This document shows, in pieces, positions 31,871 to 45,066 of a DNA stretch of 64,000 nucleotides. The stretch lies in the NCBI RefSeq assembly GCF_025962655.1, contig NZ_JAGFPE010000005.1, positions 310,001 to 374,000 of the forward strand, given 5' to 3'. A model generated the notes under the pieces. It saw only the letters and a list, made by a program, of their open reading frames with translations. It ran no database searches and was not told the DNA's origin. This DNA is from Candidatus Symbiopectobacterium sp. NZEC151. GTDB taxonomy: Bacteria > Pseudomonadota > Gammaproteobacteria > Enterobacterales > Enterobacteriaceae. How positions within the stretch are numbered: the stretch's first letter is position 1; each line of letters opens with the position of its first letter. The position numbers were made by a program, and so were the translations under genes.

Positions 31871-34645
31871 TCACTGCAAATGCGCCTGTGCCGCCCGCCG
31901 TACGTTGGCGATTTCGTCGAGCAGCTCCAGCCATTCCGGTTCCAGTTCCAGCAGGTCCGTTCCCTTACGCAGTGCGGTTTCCAGCGTGTAACACAGTTGC
32001 TTCAAGCGTGGCACGCCGCTGTAGCCGCAACTGCCGTGCAGTTTGTGAATCAGTGGCAGCGTGTCTTCCACCGGGTGGCCCGCTAACAGCGTTTCGATGT
32101 GTCGCTGTACGTCGGGCAGGGAGTCCAGCAGCATTTGCAGCAGATCGCGCGCCAGGTCGGGTTTGTTGGCTGCCTGGCGCGTTGCCAGCGACCAGTCGAG
32201 CGAGAGCTGACTGTCATCATGTTCCGCCAGTAATTGCGTCATGCTGCCGTTCTCGCTCTCAACCGGTATAACCGGTTGTTGGGTATAACGCGCTAATACC
32301 GATGCCAGCATCTGTTCATCAATCGGCTTTGCCAGATAACCATCCATCCCCGCTTGCAGCAATGATTTGCGCTCGTCACTCAGCGAATGGGCGCTGACCG
32401 CAATAATCGGCGTGGTGGCGTGGCGGGAAAGCTGGCGAATGTGCTCGCTGGCGCGAATGCCGTCCATGCCGGGCATTTGGATATCCATCAAGATGACGTC
32501 GATATCCTGCATTGCCGCCTGCGCGATAGCCTCTTCACCGCTGTCGCACAGCAGGGTGTTTTCTACCTGCTCTTCCAGCAAGGTGCCGATCAGTTTCAGG
32601 TTGGCCGGATTGTCATCCACCGCCATCACACACAGCGGCAGGCGCGGCGTGGGCAGCGTCGCCGCGTGCGTCACGGGCAGTAAGGATAACTGCTGGATCA
32701 ACAGACCTTCTTGTATTAACGGCAACAGGCGTACCGAGGAAAGGGGTTTGCTTAGACAGGCGTGGATACCGAAGGATTTCAACTGTTCGGCATCCATCTG
32801 TGCCAGACTGGGCAAGGCCAAAATAACACAGGCTGCCTTACGGCTCATGTCGCGTAGCTGCGAGGTGTAATCCAGCAAGGTATTACGATGCCGGACGGGA
32901 ACGCCGAGCAGCAAAATATCGAAATGTTGCGGCGGTAACTGTTCAAGGGTAGGGCTAAAGTGCACCTGCAACGGCGTTTGTCCCAGAATATCTAACCCGG
33001 CTTGCGCGGCGGAGGCGTTGGCTTCCACATAGGCAATGCTGTGTCCTTGCAGTACCGAGAGATTATTCTCCGCCACGGCGCTGTGCGGATCGCAGGTTAG
33101 CGTGATGTGGAACCAAAAGGTGGAACCCTGGTTTACCGTGCTTTGGAAGCGAATATCGCCCCCCATCTCTTTCACCAGCCGCTGGGTGATCACCAGCCCC
33201 AGTCCGGTACCGCCGTGGCGGCGGGAAATGCTGGTATCGGCCTGTCGAAACGCCTGGAATAGCTGCGCCTGTTGCCCTTCAGCGATGCCGATACCGGTAT
33301 CCCGGATCTGAATTTCCAACTCCAGCCGTTTATGGCTTTGGCGGTGGCGCTCAACGCGGATATCGATATTGCCCTTTTCGGTGAATTTGATGGCATTGCC
33401 CAGCAGGTTGGTGATCACCTGTTGCAGACGCATCGGATCGCCGACAAAACGTTCGGGCACGCCGGGTTGAATGTTGAGCGTCAGCTCCAGCCCTTTCTCG
33501 TGGGCGGTGTGCGCCAACAGCGTGATGACATCGTCCAGCGTGTTATGCAGTGAGAACGGGATGTTTTCCAACACCAGCTTGCCAGCTTCCAGCTTGGAGA
33601 AATCCAGCACGTCATTGATGATAGCCAACAGATTGTTGGCGGAGCGCTCGATGGTGCGCAAATAGTCGGTCTGGGTGGCAGTTAACGTGGTTTTTAGCGT
33701 TTGACGGGTGAAACCGATCACGCCGTTAAGCGGAGTGCGCAGCTCGTGCGACATATTGGCTAAAAACTCGGACTTGATGCGCGCGGCCTCTTGCGCCCGC
33801 TTTTTCGCCAAATCCAGCTCGACGTTCTGGATCTCCATCTGTTCCAGCGTCTCTCTGAGATCGTAAGTGGCCTGATCGATGTTTTGCTGCATCTCCTCGT
33901 GGTAGGCCGTCAGGGACATCGCCATGGCATTGATGCCATTTTTCAGCATATCCAACTCGCCCAGCATGCACCCTTCAGCTCGGCTGTCCAATTGACCGCG
34001 GCGGATGCGATCGACGGTATCCACCATATTGCGTATTGGCATGGTGACATCGCGCACCAGGCGATAGGCGAACAGACCGGCAATCCCCATACACAGCAGC
34101 ATCAACAGCGTGGCGATAAAGGTCTCCTGATACTGTTGCAGCATGATGGAGTCGGTATCCAGCTCCAGCAACACATACCCGACGGTCGCACCGGGACGCT
34201 CAACCTTGCCCGCATGGCGGGTGAATTCCGGGCCGATGGTGATAGGTATGTGCAGCAACAGCTTGTCATCAACCTGGTGAGAATGCAGCCCTGACGGCAT
34301 CGGCTGCTGCTTTACTGCATCAATCAGTTGGGTGATATGGCGCGAATCGGTGCTGAATAACACCTGATGTTGTGCGTTAGTGATGATAATGGCGCGTACA
34401 ATGTCGGAATGGCGCCGATGCAGCATATTGATCAGCGGCTGAATCATCTCCTGCTGGTTGGCTACCATTGAATAGGCGGCAACGGCGGCGAGCGGCTCAA
34501 TAATACTGGCACCCGCGCTGGCAAGCTGGTCCTGCAACTGGTTGCTGCGGTGAATAACGAAGAAGGTGCTGAGCAGCAATCCGATAATCAATGTCGGAGC
34601 CAGAATCAGTATCATCATGCGGGCACGCAGACTGTATTTGGTCAT
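31871..34645 (-). CDS. barA: Hybrid sensor histidine kinase BarA
   Basis: 924 residues. An N-terminal transmembrane helix (about 9-31), a periplasmic sensor, a second helix (about 175-195) and HAMP are followed by the HisKA motif [16 protein letters not shown], the ATPase domain ([14 protein letters not shown]), a degenerate receiver-like segment, a receiver with [13 protein letters not shown], and a C-terminal HPt with [12 protein letters not shown]. BarA phosphorylates UvrY/GacA, which switches on Csr small RNAs; in soft-rot relatives the GacS/GacA system controls plant-cell-wall-degrading enzymes. It lies divergent from rlmD, as in E. coli. Confidence 0.97.
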   Translation of the reverse strand: MTKYSLRARMMILILAPTLIIGLLLSTFFVIHRSNQLQDQLASAGASIIEPLAAVAAYSMVANQQEMIQPLINMLHRRHSDIVRAIIITNAQHQVLFSTDSRHITQLIDAVKQQPMPSGLHSHQVDDKLLLHIPITIGPEFTRHAGKVERPGATVGYVLLELDTDSIMLQQYQETFIATLLMLLCMGIAGLFAYRLVRDVTMPIRNMVDTVDRIRRGQLDSRAEGCMLGELDMLKNGINAMAMSLTAYHEEMQQNIDQATYDLRETLEQMEIQNVELDLAKKRAQEAARIKSEFLANMSHELRTPLNGVIGFTRQTLKTTLTATQTDYLRTIERSANNLLAIINDVLDFSKLEAGKLVLENIPFSLHNTLDDVITLLAHTAHEKGLELTLNIQPGVPERFVGDPMRLQQVITNLLGNAIKFTEKGNIDIRVERHRQSHKRLELEIQIRDTGIGIAEGQQAQLFQAFRQADTSISRRHGGTGLGLVITQRLVKEMGGDIRFQSTVNQGSTFWFHITLTCDPHSAVAENNLSVLQGHSIAYVEANASAAQAGLDILGQTPLQVHFSPTLEQLPPQHFDILLLGVPVRHRNTLLDYTSQLRDMSRKAACVILALPSLAQMDAEQLKSFGIHACLSKPLSSVRLLPLIQEGLLIQQLSLLPVTHAATLPTPRLPLCVMAVDDNPANLKLIGTLLEEQVENTLLCDSGEEAIAQAAMQDIDVILMDIQMPGMDGIRASEHIRQLSRHATTPIIAVSAHSLSDERKSLLQAGMDGYLAKPIDEQMLASVLARYTQQPVIPVESENGSMTQLLAEHDDSQLSLDWSLATRQAANKPDLARDLLQMLLDSLPDVQRHIETLLAGHPVEDTLPLIHKLHGSCGYSGVPRLKQLCYTLETALRKGTDLLELEPEWLELLDEIANVRRAAQAHLQ

Positions 34646-34705
34646 GAGGTTCCAATGTGGGAGAATTAGGCCCAGACGTTCAGCTTAAAGACACAGTAGC
34701 AAACT

Positions 34706-36136
34706 ATGGCGCAATTCTACTCTCCAAACCGGCGTGTGACGACCCGGCAAACCATTAACGTGACCGTGACCGATCTCGATCCATTTGGACAGGGGGTGGC
34801 GCGTCATCAAGGCAAAACCGTTTTCGTGCCTGGCGTGCTGCCGGAGGAGCAGGCGGAAGTCCGGCTGACCGAGGATAAACGCCAGTATGCGCGCGCTGAA
34901 CTTAAACGGCTGCTGACGCGCAGTGCGCAGCGTGTGGAACCGCGCTGCCCGCATTTTGGCGTGTGCGGCGGCTGTCAGCAGCAGCACGCCGATGTTGCGT
35001 TGCAACAGCGCAGCAAATCAGCCGCGCTGCAAAAGCTAATGACGCGAGAAACCGGACAAACGCTGACGGATATCGGGCTGATTGCGGGGCCGAGCTATGG
35101 TTACCGTCGGCGTGCGCGTCTTGCGTTATACTTTTTGTCGGGGGAAAAGTCTGCGCCAGCGGGCGGGAAAGCCTCAGCCCGCGCCAAGACAGTAACTCAA
35201 GCCGCGCCGGGTTTGCGCATGGGATATCGCCAAGGGCAATCGCACGATGTGGTGGATATTACAACCTGCCCGGTGCTGGCACTGGAACTGGATGCCCTGT
35301 TAGCCCCGCTGCGTCACTGCCTCAGCCAGTTGCAAGGGGTGAAGCGGCTCGGGCATGTGGAACTGGTGCTGGCGGATAACGGTCCGCTGCTGGTGTTGCG
35401 CCATCTTGATGCCCTGAGCGTGGCGGATACCGATGCGTTGCGTGCGTTTTCCGTGGCGCAGCAGGTGGCGGTCTATCTGGCACCGGAGGCCGATGTCGTC
35501 ACCTCCCTGACGGGGGATACGCCGGTTTATAGCGTGAACGGTATGACGCTGGCCTTCAGCCCGCGCGACTTTATTCAGGTTAATGACGCGGTGAATCAGC
35601 AGATGGTGGCACAGGCGCTGGCATGGCTGGATGTGCAGCCGCAAGACCGCATTCTGGATCTGTTTTGCGGCATGGGCAATTTCACGCTGCCGCTGGCAAC
35701 GCGCGCGGCAGAAGTGGTCGGCGTTGAGGGTGTGCCCGCGCTGGTGGAGAAGGGGCGAGAGAATGCGCGTCGTAACGGCTTGTCTAACGTCACATTTTCT
35801 CACCAAAATCTCGACGAGGATGTTGCGCAACAGTCCTGGAGTGCCCAGGGATTTGATAAGATACTGCTAGACCCGGCACGCGCCGGGGCGGCGGAAGTGA
35901 TGCCGCAAATTGTTAAACTTGCACCCCAGCGTGTGGTCTATGTTTCCTGTAACCCCACTACGTTGGCGCGGGACAGTAAAGTGCTGTTGGCCGCAGGTTA
36001 CACGTTGGCGCAGGTCGCCATGTTGGATATGTTTCCTCACACCGGCCACCTTGAATCGATGGCACTGTTTTTGCAGCGTTCTGGTAAGGCGGCACGCTCT
36101 GGCAAAGCGGCATGCTCTGGCAAAGCAGCAATGTAG
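34706..36136 (+). CDS. rlmD: 23S rRNA (uracil-1939-C5)-methyltransferase RlmD
   Basis: 476 residues, about 40 more than E. coli RlmD. A TRAM domain (about 10-70) is followed by the iron-sulfur cysteines in [10 protein letters not shown] and TTCPVL, the SAM motif [16 protein letters not shown] and the catalytic VVYVSCNP. Two departures from the family are visible: an insertion of about 20 residues rich in Ala, Gly and Lys after LYFLSGEK (about 35150-35215), and a C-terminal tail made of three tandem (R/C)SGKAA units from an 18-bp repeat. The core is intact, so activity is expected. It is followed by relA with a 9-bp gap. Confidence 0.96.
   Translation: MAQFYSPNRRVTTRQTINVTVTDLDPFGQGVARHQGKTVFVPGVLPEEQAEVRLTEDKRQYARAELKRLLTRSAQRVEPRCPHFGVCGGCQQQHADVALQQRSKSAALQKLMTRETGQTLTDIGLIAGPSYGYRRRARLALYFLSGEKSAPAGGKASARAKTVTQAAPGLRMGYRQGQSHDVVDITTCPVLALELDALLAPLRHCLSQLQGVKRLGHVELVLADNGPLLVLRHLDALSVADTDALRAFSVAQQVAVYLAPEADVVTSLTGDTPVYSVNGMTLAFSPRDFIQVNDAVNQQMVAQALAWLDVQPQDRILDLFCGMGNFTLPLATRAAEVVGVEGVPALVEKGRENARRNGLSNVTFSHQNLDEDVAQQSWSAQGFDKILLDPARAGAAEVMPQIVKLAPQRVVYVSCNPTTLARDSKVLLAAGYTLAQVAMLDMFPHTGHLESMALFLQRSGKAARSGKAACSGKAAM
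36077..36130 (+). repeat. Triplicated 18-bp repeat in the 3' end of rlmD
   Basis: Three in-frame copies of an 18-bp unit (YGYTCTGGYAARGCRGCA) encode [12 protein letters not shown] and C-S-G-K-A-A just before the terminal Met and stop. Confidence 0.9.
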
Positions 36137-36145
36137 GGAGAGTTT

Positions 36146-38377
36146 ATGGTTGCGGTAAGAAGTGCGCATTTGAATACGAACGGCGAGTTTGTGCCAGATG
36201 CCTGGATTGCATCGTTAGGCATCAATAATCAGCAGTCGTGTGAACGCTTAGCCGAGACCTGGCGCTATTGTGAACAGCACACGCAGGGACACCCCGATGG
36301 GCTGGTGCTGCTGTGGCGCGGCATTGAAATGGTAGAGATCCTCTCCACCCTCAGCATGGATAACGACAGCATGCGCGCGGCGATGCTGTTCCCGCTGGCA
36401 GACTCTGGCGTGGTGGATGAAGACACGCTGCGTGAAGCGTTTGGCAAGAATATCGTCGATTTGGTGCACGGCGTGCGCGATATGGATGCGATTCGCCAAC
36501 TGAAGGCGACGCAAAATGACTCTGTCGCCTCTGAACAGGTGGACAACATTCGCCGTATGCTGTTGGCGATGGTGGAAGATTTCCGTTGCGTGGTGATCAA
36601 GCTGGCGGAGCGCATCGCGCACCTGCGTGAAGTGAAAGACGCGCCGGAAGAAGAGCGCGTGCTGGCGGCCAAAGAGTGTACCAACATCTACGCACCTTTG
36701 GCGAACCGCCTCGGTATCGGCCAGCTCAAATGGGAGCTGGAAGATTTCTGCTTCCGCTATCTGCACCCGGATGAATACAAAAAAATCGCCAAACTGTTGC
36801 ACGAGCGTCGTATTGATCGTGAGCAGTACATTGACGATTTTGTCAAAACCCTGCGCACCGCGATGGCGGGCGAGGGGGTCAAGGCCGATATCTATGGCCG
36901 ACCCAAGCATATCTACAGCATCTGGCGCAAGATGCAGAAGAAATCCCTGTCGTTCGATGAACTGTTTGATGTGCGCGCCGTGCGTATTGTGGTTGAACGT
37001 TTGCAGGATTGCTATGCGGCGCTCGGTATCGTTCACACCCACTATCGTCACCTGCCCGACGAATTCGACGACTACGTGGCAAACCCGAAACCTAACGGCT
37101 ATCAGTCCATCCACACGGTGGTGTTGGGGCCGAGTGGCAAAACCCTTGAAATCCAGATTCGCACCAAGCAGATGCATGAAGATGCCGAATTGGGCGTGGC
37201 CGCACACTGGAAATACAAGGAGGGCGCGGTTGCGGGCGGACGCTCCGGTTACGAAGGGCGCATTGCCTGGCTGCGCAAGCTGCTCACCTGGCAAGAAGAG
37301 ATGGCCGATTCGGACGAAATGCTGGACGAAGTGCGCAGCCAGGTGTTCGACGATCGTGTCTACGTGTTTACGCCGAAAGGCGACGTGGTCGATCTGCCGA
37401 CCGGCTCCACGCCGCTGGATTTTGCCTACCACATTCATAGCGATATCGGACATCGCTGCATCGGCGCCAAAATTGGCGGGCGCATTGTGCCCTTTACCTA
37501 CCAGTTGCAGATGGGCGATCAGATTGAAATCATCACCCAGAAGCAGCCGAATCCAAGCCGCGATTGGCTGAACCCGAACCTGGGCTACATCACCACCAGC
37601 CGTGGCCGATCCAAAATCCACAACTGGTTCCGTAAGCAAGATCGCGACAAGAATATTCTGGCTGGCCGCCAGATTCTGGATAACGAGCTGGAGCATTTGG
37701 GTATCAGCCTGAAAGCGGCTGAGAAACTGCTGCTGCCGCGCTATAACATCAACTCGCTTGATGAGCTGCTGGCGGGCATTGGCGGCGGGGATATTCGCCT
37801 CAATCAGATGGTGAACTTCCTTCAGGCGCAGCTCAACCAGCCCAGCGCTGAGGAACAGGATCGCGAGGCGCTGCGCCAGCTCACCCAGCAGAAAGCGCCA
37901 CCGCAGAACAGCCGCAAGGACAGCGGCCGCATTGTGGTAGAAGGGGTGGGCAATCTGATGCATCATATTGCGCGGTGCTGCCAGCCGATCCCGGGCGATG
38001 AGATCATCGGTTTCATCACTCGCGGGCGCGGTATCTCTATCCACCGCGCTGACTGTGAGCAGTTGGACGATCTGCGCAGCCATGCGCCAGAGCGGATTGT
38101 CGATGCTGTGTGGGGCGAAAGCTACTCCAGCGGCTACTCGCTGACGGTGCGGGTAACCGCCAACGATCGCAGTGGGTTGCTGCGCGATATCACCACCATT
38201 CTGGCGAATGAAAAGGTGAATGTGCTGGGCGTGTCCAGCCGCAGTGATACCAAACAGCAGATCGCGGTGATCGACATGGAGATCGAGATCTACAACCTTC
38301 AGGTATTGGGACGGGTGCTGGCGAAGCTCAACCAACTGCCGGATGTTATCGACGCGCGTCGCCAGCAAGGGGCGTAA
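36146..38377 (+). CDS. relA: GTP pyrophosphokinase RelA
   Basis: 743 residues, the length of E. coli RelA. It is the ribosome-associated (p)ppGpp synthetase of the stringent response. The N-terminal hydrolase-like domain is degenerate (AAMLFPLADSGVV in place of an HD motif), as in RelA; the synthetase domain has GRPKHIYSIWRKM, ELFDVRAVRI and PNGYQSIHTVV; TGS (VYVFTPKGDVVDLP), the zinc-finger region (IARCCQPIPGDEIIGF) and a C-terminal ACT domain follow. In E. coli mazEF lies between relA and mazG; here that interval contains only a palindromic repeat. Confidence 0.98.
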   Translation: MVAVRSAHLNTNGEFVPDAWIASLGINNQQSCERLAETWRYCEQHTQGHPDGLVLLWRGIEMVEILSTLSMDNDSMRAAMLFPLADSGVVDEDTLREAFGKNIVDLVHGVRDMDAIRQLKATQNDSVASEQVDNIRRMLLAMVEDFRCVVIKLAERIAHLREVKDAPEEERVLAAKECTNIYAPLANRLGIGQLKWELEDFCFRYLHPDEYKKIAKLLHERRIDREQYIDDFVKTLRTAMAGEGVKADIYGRPKHIYSIWRKMQKKSLSFDELFDVRAVRIVVERLQDCYAALGIVHTHYRHLPDEFDDYVANPKPNGYQSIHTVVLGPSGKTLEIQIRTKQMHEDAELGVAAHWKYKEGAVAGGRSGYEGRIAWLRKLLTWQEEMADSDEMLDEVRSQVFDDRVYVFTPKGDVVDLPTGSTPLDFAYHIHSDIGHRCIGAKIGGRIVPFTYQLQMGDQIEIITQKQPNPSRDWLNPNLGYITTSRGRSKIHNWFRKQDRDKNILAGRQILDNELEHLGISLKAAEKLLLPRYNINSLDELLAGIGGGDIRLNQMVNFLQAQLNQPSAEEQDREALRQLTQQKAPPQNSRKDSGRIVVEGVGNLMHHIARCCQPIPGDEIIGFITRGRGISIHRADCEQLDDLRSHAPERIVDAVWGESYSSGYSLTVRVTANDRSGLLRDITTILANEKVNVLGVSSRSDTKQQIAVIDMEIEIYNLQVLGRVLAKLNQLPDVIDARRQQGA

Positions 38378-38409
38378 TTTTTACGTAGGTCATCAAACCG
38401 CACAAACTT

Positions 38410-38493
38410 TGTCATCCCCGCGCAGGCGGGGATCTCCTACAGGCTGAACGCGTTCCTCCTGCAAGAGGTCCCCGGCCTGCGCCGAGGACGACA
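38410..38493. repeat. Paired REP-like palindromes between relA and mazG
   Basis: Unit A (38410-38436) begins TGTCATCCCCGCG and folds CCCCGC against GCGGGG. Unit B (38465-38493) ends GCCGAGGACGACA and is, on the other strand, TGTCGTCCTCGGC, that is, an inverted diverged copy. The two units face each other across about 28 bp, forming a larger imperfect inverted repeat of the BIME/MITE type. Confidence 0.7.
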
Positions 38494-38523
38494 GGTGATT
38501 TTTTATTTATTCAGGAATCAGGC

Positions 38524-39321
38524 ATGACAGCAGCGGCTATTGAACGTCTTCTTTCCATTATGAACACATTGCGCGACCCGGAAAACGGTTGTCCATGGGA
38601 TCGCCAGCAAACTTTCGACACCATTGCGCCCTACACGTTGGAAGAGACCTACGAAGTGCTGGATGCTATTGCGCGCAAGGATTTTGACGATCTGCGCAGC
38701 GAATTGGGCGATCTGTTGTTTCAGGTGGTGTTCTACGCCCAGATGGCGCAAGAGCAGGGGTTGTTTGATTTTTCTGCGGTGTGCGATGCGATAAGCGACA
38801 AGCTGGAGCGGCGACACCCGCATATTTTTGGCGATGCAACGCTCACCGACAGCGACGCGGTGCTTGCCAACTGGGAGCAAACCAAAGCCCAGGAGCGCGC
38901 AGAAAAAGCCCGCTATTCGGCGCTGGACGATATCCCCGACGCGTTGCCCGCCTTGATGAAAGCGCACAAAATCCAGCAGCGTTGCGCGTCTGTCGGTTTC
39001 GACTGGAACAGCCTGGGGCCCGTGGTCGATAAAGTGTATGAAGAAATTGATGAAGTGATGCACGAAGCCCGGCAGGCGGTCGTGGATGAAGAAAAATTGG
39101 CCGAAGAAGTGGGCGATTTATTGTTCGCGACGGTCAATCTCTCGCGCCATCTTGGTCAGAAAGCTGAAAACGCGCTTCAGGCGGCAAACCGCAAATTCAG
39201 CCGCCGTTTCCGTCAGGTAGAACAAATTGTTATCGCCTCGGGAAAAACCGTTGAACAGGCGACGCTTGAGGAAATGGATGCGGCCTGGGAGCAAGTAAAA
39301 CGTCAGGAAAGGGCCGGTTAA
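38524..39321 (+). CDS. mazG: Nucleoside triphosphate pyrophosphohydrolase MazG
   Basis: 265 residues with the two tandem MazG domains typical of enterobacteria. CPWDRQQTF and LGDLLFQVVFYAQM mark domain 1; domain 2 has the metal-binding EEIDEVMHEA and EEVGDLLFATVNLSRHL. It hydrolyses NTPs to NMP and PPi, a housecleaning activity that in E. coli also influences ppGpp levels during starvation. It sits between relA and pyrG as in E. coli, without mazEF. Confidence 0.97.
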   Translation: MTAAAIERLLSIMNTLRDPENGCPWDRQQTFDTIAPYTLEETYEVLDAIARKDFDDLRSELGDLLFQVVFYAQMAQEQGLFDFSAVCDAISDKLERRHPHIFGDATLTDSDAVLANWEQTKAQERAEKARYSALDDIPDALPALMKAHKIQQRCASVGFDWNSLGPVVDKVYEEIDEVMHEARQAVVDEEKLAEEVGDLLFATVNLSRHLGQKAENALQAANRKFSRRFRQVEQIVIASGKTVEQATLEEMDAAWEQVKRQERAG

Positions 39322-39532
39322 GGGTTTTTAGTCTGCTTGCCGCATTTTTTTTGCTGTTTTGTTATTTATCTTCATGATTTAAATGCCGATGTTGAATGTC
39401 ATTTGTGCGTGATACATCGGTTTAGCCACCACGTTACGATCGCTACAATGATGAAAAGCAACATTTGTAGCCTTCATCAGGTTCAGGTATACTACTTTCC
39501 CGTCCTGGTACTTCACATCGTTATAAACCTAA

Positions 39533-41185
<1,653 letters not shown>

Positions 41186-41196
41186 GGGTTTTTCAG

Positions 41197-41223
41197 CAAC
41201 GCGCGGTCCAGAACCGCGCGTTG
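41197..41223 (+). terminator. Hairpin between pyrG and eno
   Basis: Perfect 11-bp stem CAACGCGCGGT / ACCGCGCGTTG with loop CCAGA; the following TTCGTC is a poor T-tract, so partial termination or RNA processing is more likely than a full stop. Confidence 0.5.
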
Positions 41224-41232
41224 TTCGTCTAA

Positions 41233-42567
<1,335 letters not shown>

Positions 42568-42608
42568 TCGCCTGTCCTCTATTGGGCGTTCGCGCCCGAT
42601 AATACTCA

Positions 42609-42642
42609 CCCGGAAGGGCTTCGGCGCTTCCGGGTTTTTTTA
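42609..42642 (+). terminator. Rho-independent terminator of eno
   Basis: CCCGGAAG / CTTCCGGG stem (42609-42616, 42627-42634) followed by seven T. A smaller GGGCG-TTCG-CGCCC hairpin lies just upstream at 42584-42597. Confidence 0.92.
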
Positions 42643-42771
42643 TGTCCTTATTCTGCCGCTATTCTCCATCCGGGTGCGGATTTTTCCGGCATGCGTTTGC
42701 CTCTTTGGGAGTAATTCATCCCCTCATCAAGAGTAACATTCTAATTTTCAATCAATTATCTATTGATCTCG

Positions 42772-42790
42772 GGCAATGAGAACGAGTTTT
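42772..42790. promoter_or_regulatory. Possible Fur box upstream of the TonB receptor
   Basis: GGCAATGAGAACGAGTTTT matches the Fur consensus at 11 of 19 positions, with AATGAGAA the best part. Weak by sequence, but the position about 95 bp before a TonB-dependent receptor is expected. Confidence 0.35.
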
Positions 42791-42884
42791 CTTCTTAAAA
42801 AGCGTCTCGTATCTTTGTATATTGCGCGCCGATATATAAAAAAATACATATCGATAACCAAAATACAAAACTGAGATAAAGAAA

Positions 42885-45062
42885 ATGACAATGCAGAAAC
42901 GGAAAACCCGCATTCATTGGCTATTGCCTGCGCTATTGGCCGCGTCGCCTTCCTCCTGGTCCGCTGCGGCTAACGTTAAGCCTGAAGGGGATAAAAAAGA
43001 AGATGTGCTGGTGGTAACCGCCAAACCGGCAGAAGATTCGCCAAACCCGGCAGGGGCGGGGATGAGTGTCGATGCCGTCGAGATGGGGCCTCTGGGCAAG
43101 CGCGATCGTATCGATACGCCGTACTCCACCACCACGGTGACCTCCGCCATGATCGCCAACCAACAGGCGAAAAACGTCAACGATCTGCTGAAATACAGCG
43201 CGTCAGCGCAGATGCAGGCGCGCGGCGGCATTGATGTGGGACGCCCGCAAAGCCGCGGTATGCAAGGGGATGTGCTGGCGAACAGCCGCCTCGATGGGCT
43301 TAATATCATTTCTACCACTGCGTTCCCGGTTGAGATGCTGGAGCGGCTCGACGTGATCAACAGCCTGACCGGTGCGCTGTATGGCCCTGCCAGTCCGGCC
43401 GGGCAGTTTAATTTCGTGCAAAAAAGACCCACCGCGCAAACCCTGAACCGCTTTACTGCCGGTTACTCCAGCAAAGGCGCGGCTTCCGGTCATGCGGATC
43501 TGGGCGGTCATGTCGGCGACAACGATCAGTTTGGCTACCGCATCAACCTGCTGCACGATGAAGGGGAAGGCAGCGTCAGCGACAGCACGCTGCGGCGGCG
43601 TTTGGCCAGCGTCGCGCTGGACTGGAATCTCTCTCCAGATACGGTGTTGGAATTTAACGCCAGCGAATACCGCTTTAAGAAAATGGGCTATGCGGGCGGC
43701 TTTTCTTACGGCCCCACGGTGCAACTGCCCAGCGCACCGGACGTCACCCGCAAAGGGTACGGGCAATCTTTTGCCGGGTTGGACTTGGTGACGAAAACCG
43801 TCAGTTCCCGGGTAAAACACTTCTTTAATAACAACTGGTCTGTCACTGGCGGCGTGGGTTATCAGACGGCCGATCGCGGTATGCGCACGATTTCGAACAA
43901 GCTGTCGCCGAATTCAGACGCTATCACTTCAGGGTTTACCCAGCCTTATACCGCAGGGCGCTTCCGGGTGCTCAGCAATACGCTACAGCTTAACGGTCAT
44001 ATCGATACTGCCGGACCTTCTCATGACGTGGTATTGAGCACCACCGGGTTCCAGTGGACTAACTATGCCGCGCTGGGTAACGATAACGACTTTACGCTGG
44101 GAACCACCCCGCTTAACGCCCCTCGGCGCTATGATGATCCGAGCAATGGGCGGTTCTATGCGGGATCCGGGCGCTATAAGTCCAGCCGCAGCAGTCAACA
44201 ATCGGTGACCGCAGGCGATACCATTACCTTCAACGAGCGTTGGTCGGCCATGGGCGTGATAAGCCAAAGTTGGCTCACCTCGCGCAGTTACGGTGCGAAA
44301 GCCGCTGCACAACACAATGACGGTATTAGCCCGACCGTGTCGCTGATGTATAAGGTTGTGCCGAATGTGATGACCTATATCGCCTATGCTGATTCGCTGG
44401 AGCAGGGGGGCGTCGCACCGAAGGGTACCAGCAACTATGGGCAAGTGCTGGATCCCTACCGTAGCACTCAGTATGAGGCGGGTGTGAAATCCCAATGGGG
44501 CGACATGAATATGAATGCGGCGCTGTTCCGTCTGGAACGTCCGTTTGCCTACACCGGTAACGACAATATTTACAGGGAGCAGGGCAAACAGGTTAACCAC
44601 GGTCTTGAACTGATGGCCGATGGTGAAGCCTGGGATGGGTTGCATCTGTTTGGCAGCATGACGTTGCTCGATCCTAAAATGAAGGACACCAGTTCGGCAG
44701 CAACGCGCGATAAACGCGTGGTCGGCGTACCCAAATTCCAGGCCAACCTGTTGGCGGAATATAGCCACCCGAGCGCCCCGAATATGGTGTATCAGGCCAA
44801 TCTGCATTACACCGGAAAACGTGCGGCTAACGACACCAACACCACCTGGGCGGCGGGCTTTACCACGCTGGATCTCGGTGCACGTTATGCCTTTAAACTG
44901 CACGACAAAAATGCCGCAGTGCGTGTGATGGTGAATAACGTCACTAATGAGCGCTACTGGGCTTCCCTGTTCCCAGGTAAAAATGACGGTTCCAACGGTT
45001 CCGCCAATGCCTTCCTGGGCGAACCGCGTGAAATCCGCGCTTCTCTCTCCGTTGACTGGTGA
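42885..45062 (+). CDS. TonB-dependent siderophore receptor
   Basis: 725 residues. A signal peptide (about 1-29) precedes a TonB-box-like DVLVVTA at about 40-46, the plug domain (TVTSAMIANQQAKNVNDLLKYSASAQMQARGG, GALYGPASPAGQFN), and a barrel ending in RASLSVDW with the terminal aromatic residue required for outer-membrane insertion. It is related to hydroxamate-type siderophore receptors such as FhuE and FpvA; the ligand is not determinable. It begins an accessory block between eno and queE and is followed 4 bp later by a periplasmic binding protein, so the two form an operon. Confidence 0.92.
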   Translation: MTMQKRKTRIHWLLPALLAASPSSWSAAANVKPEGDKKEDVLVVTAKPAEDSPNPAGAGMSVDAVEMGPLGKRDRIDTPYSTTTVTSAMIANQQAKNVNDLLKYSASAQMQARGGIDVGRPQSRGMQGDVLANSRLDGLNIISTTAFPVEMLERLDVINSLTGALYGPASPAGQFNFVQKRPTAQTLNRFTAGYSSKGAASGHADLGGHVGDNDQFGYRINLLHDEGEGSVSDSTLRRRLASVALDWNLSPDTVLEFNASEYRFKKMGYAGGFSYGPTVQLPSAPDVTRKGYGQSFAGLDLVTKTVSSRVKHFFNNNWSVTGGVGYQTADRGMRTISNKLSPNSDAITSGFTQPYTAGRFRVLSNTLQLNGHIDTAGPSHDVVLSTTGFQWTNYAALGNDNDFTLGTTPLNAPRRYDDPSNGRFYAGSGRYKSSRSSQQSVTAGDTITFNERWSAMGVISQSWLTSRSYGAKAAAQHNDGISPTVSLMYKVVPNVMTYIAYADSLEQGGVAPKGTSNYGQVLDPYRSTQYEAGVKSQWGDMNMNAALFRLERPFAYTGNDNIYREQGKQVNHGLELMADGEAWDGLHLFGSMTLLDPKMKDTSSAATRDKRVVGVPKFQANLLAEYSHPSAPNMVYQANLHYTGKRAANDTNTTWAAGFTTLDLGARYAFKLHDKNAAVRVMVNNVTNERYWASLFPGKNDGSNGSANAFLGEPREIRASLSVDW

Positions 45063-45066
45063 TGCC

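Noticed and set aside
36248-38368. 706-codon open frame antisense to relA
   Set aside because: Perfectly shadows relA in the opposite strand; an artefact of the codon bias of a conserved gene. No ribosome-binding site or family similarity.
38378-38523. mazEF toxin-antitoxin genes expected between relA and mazG
   Set aside because: The gap holds only the paired palindrome; no frame resembling MazE or MazF.
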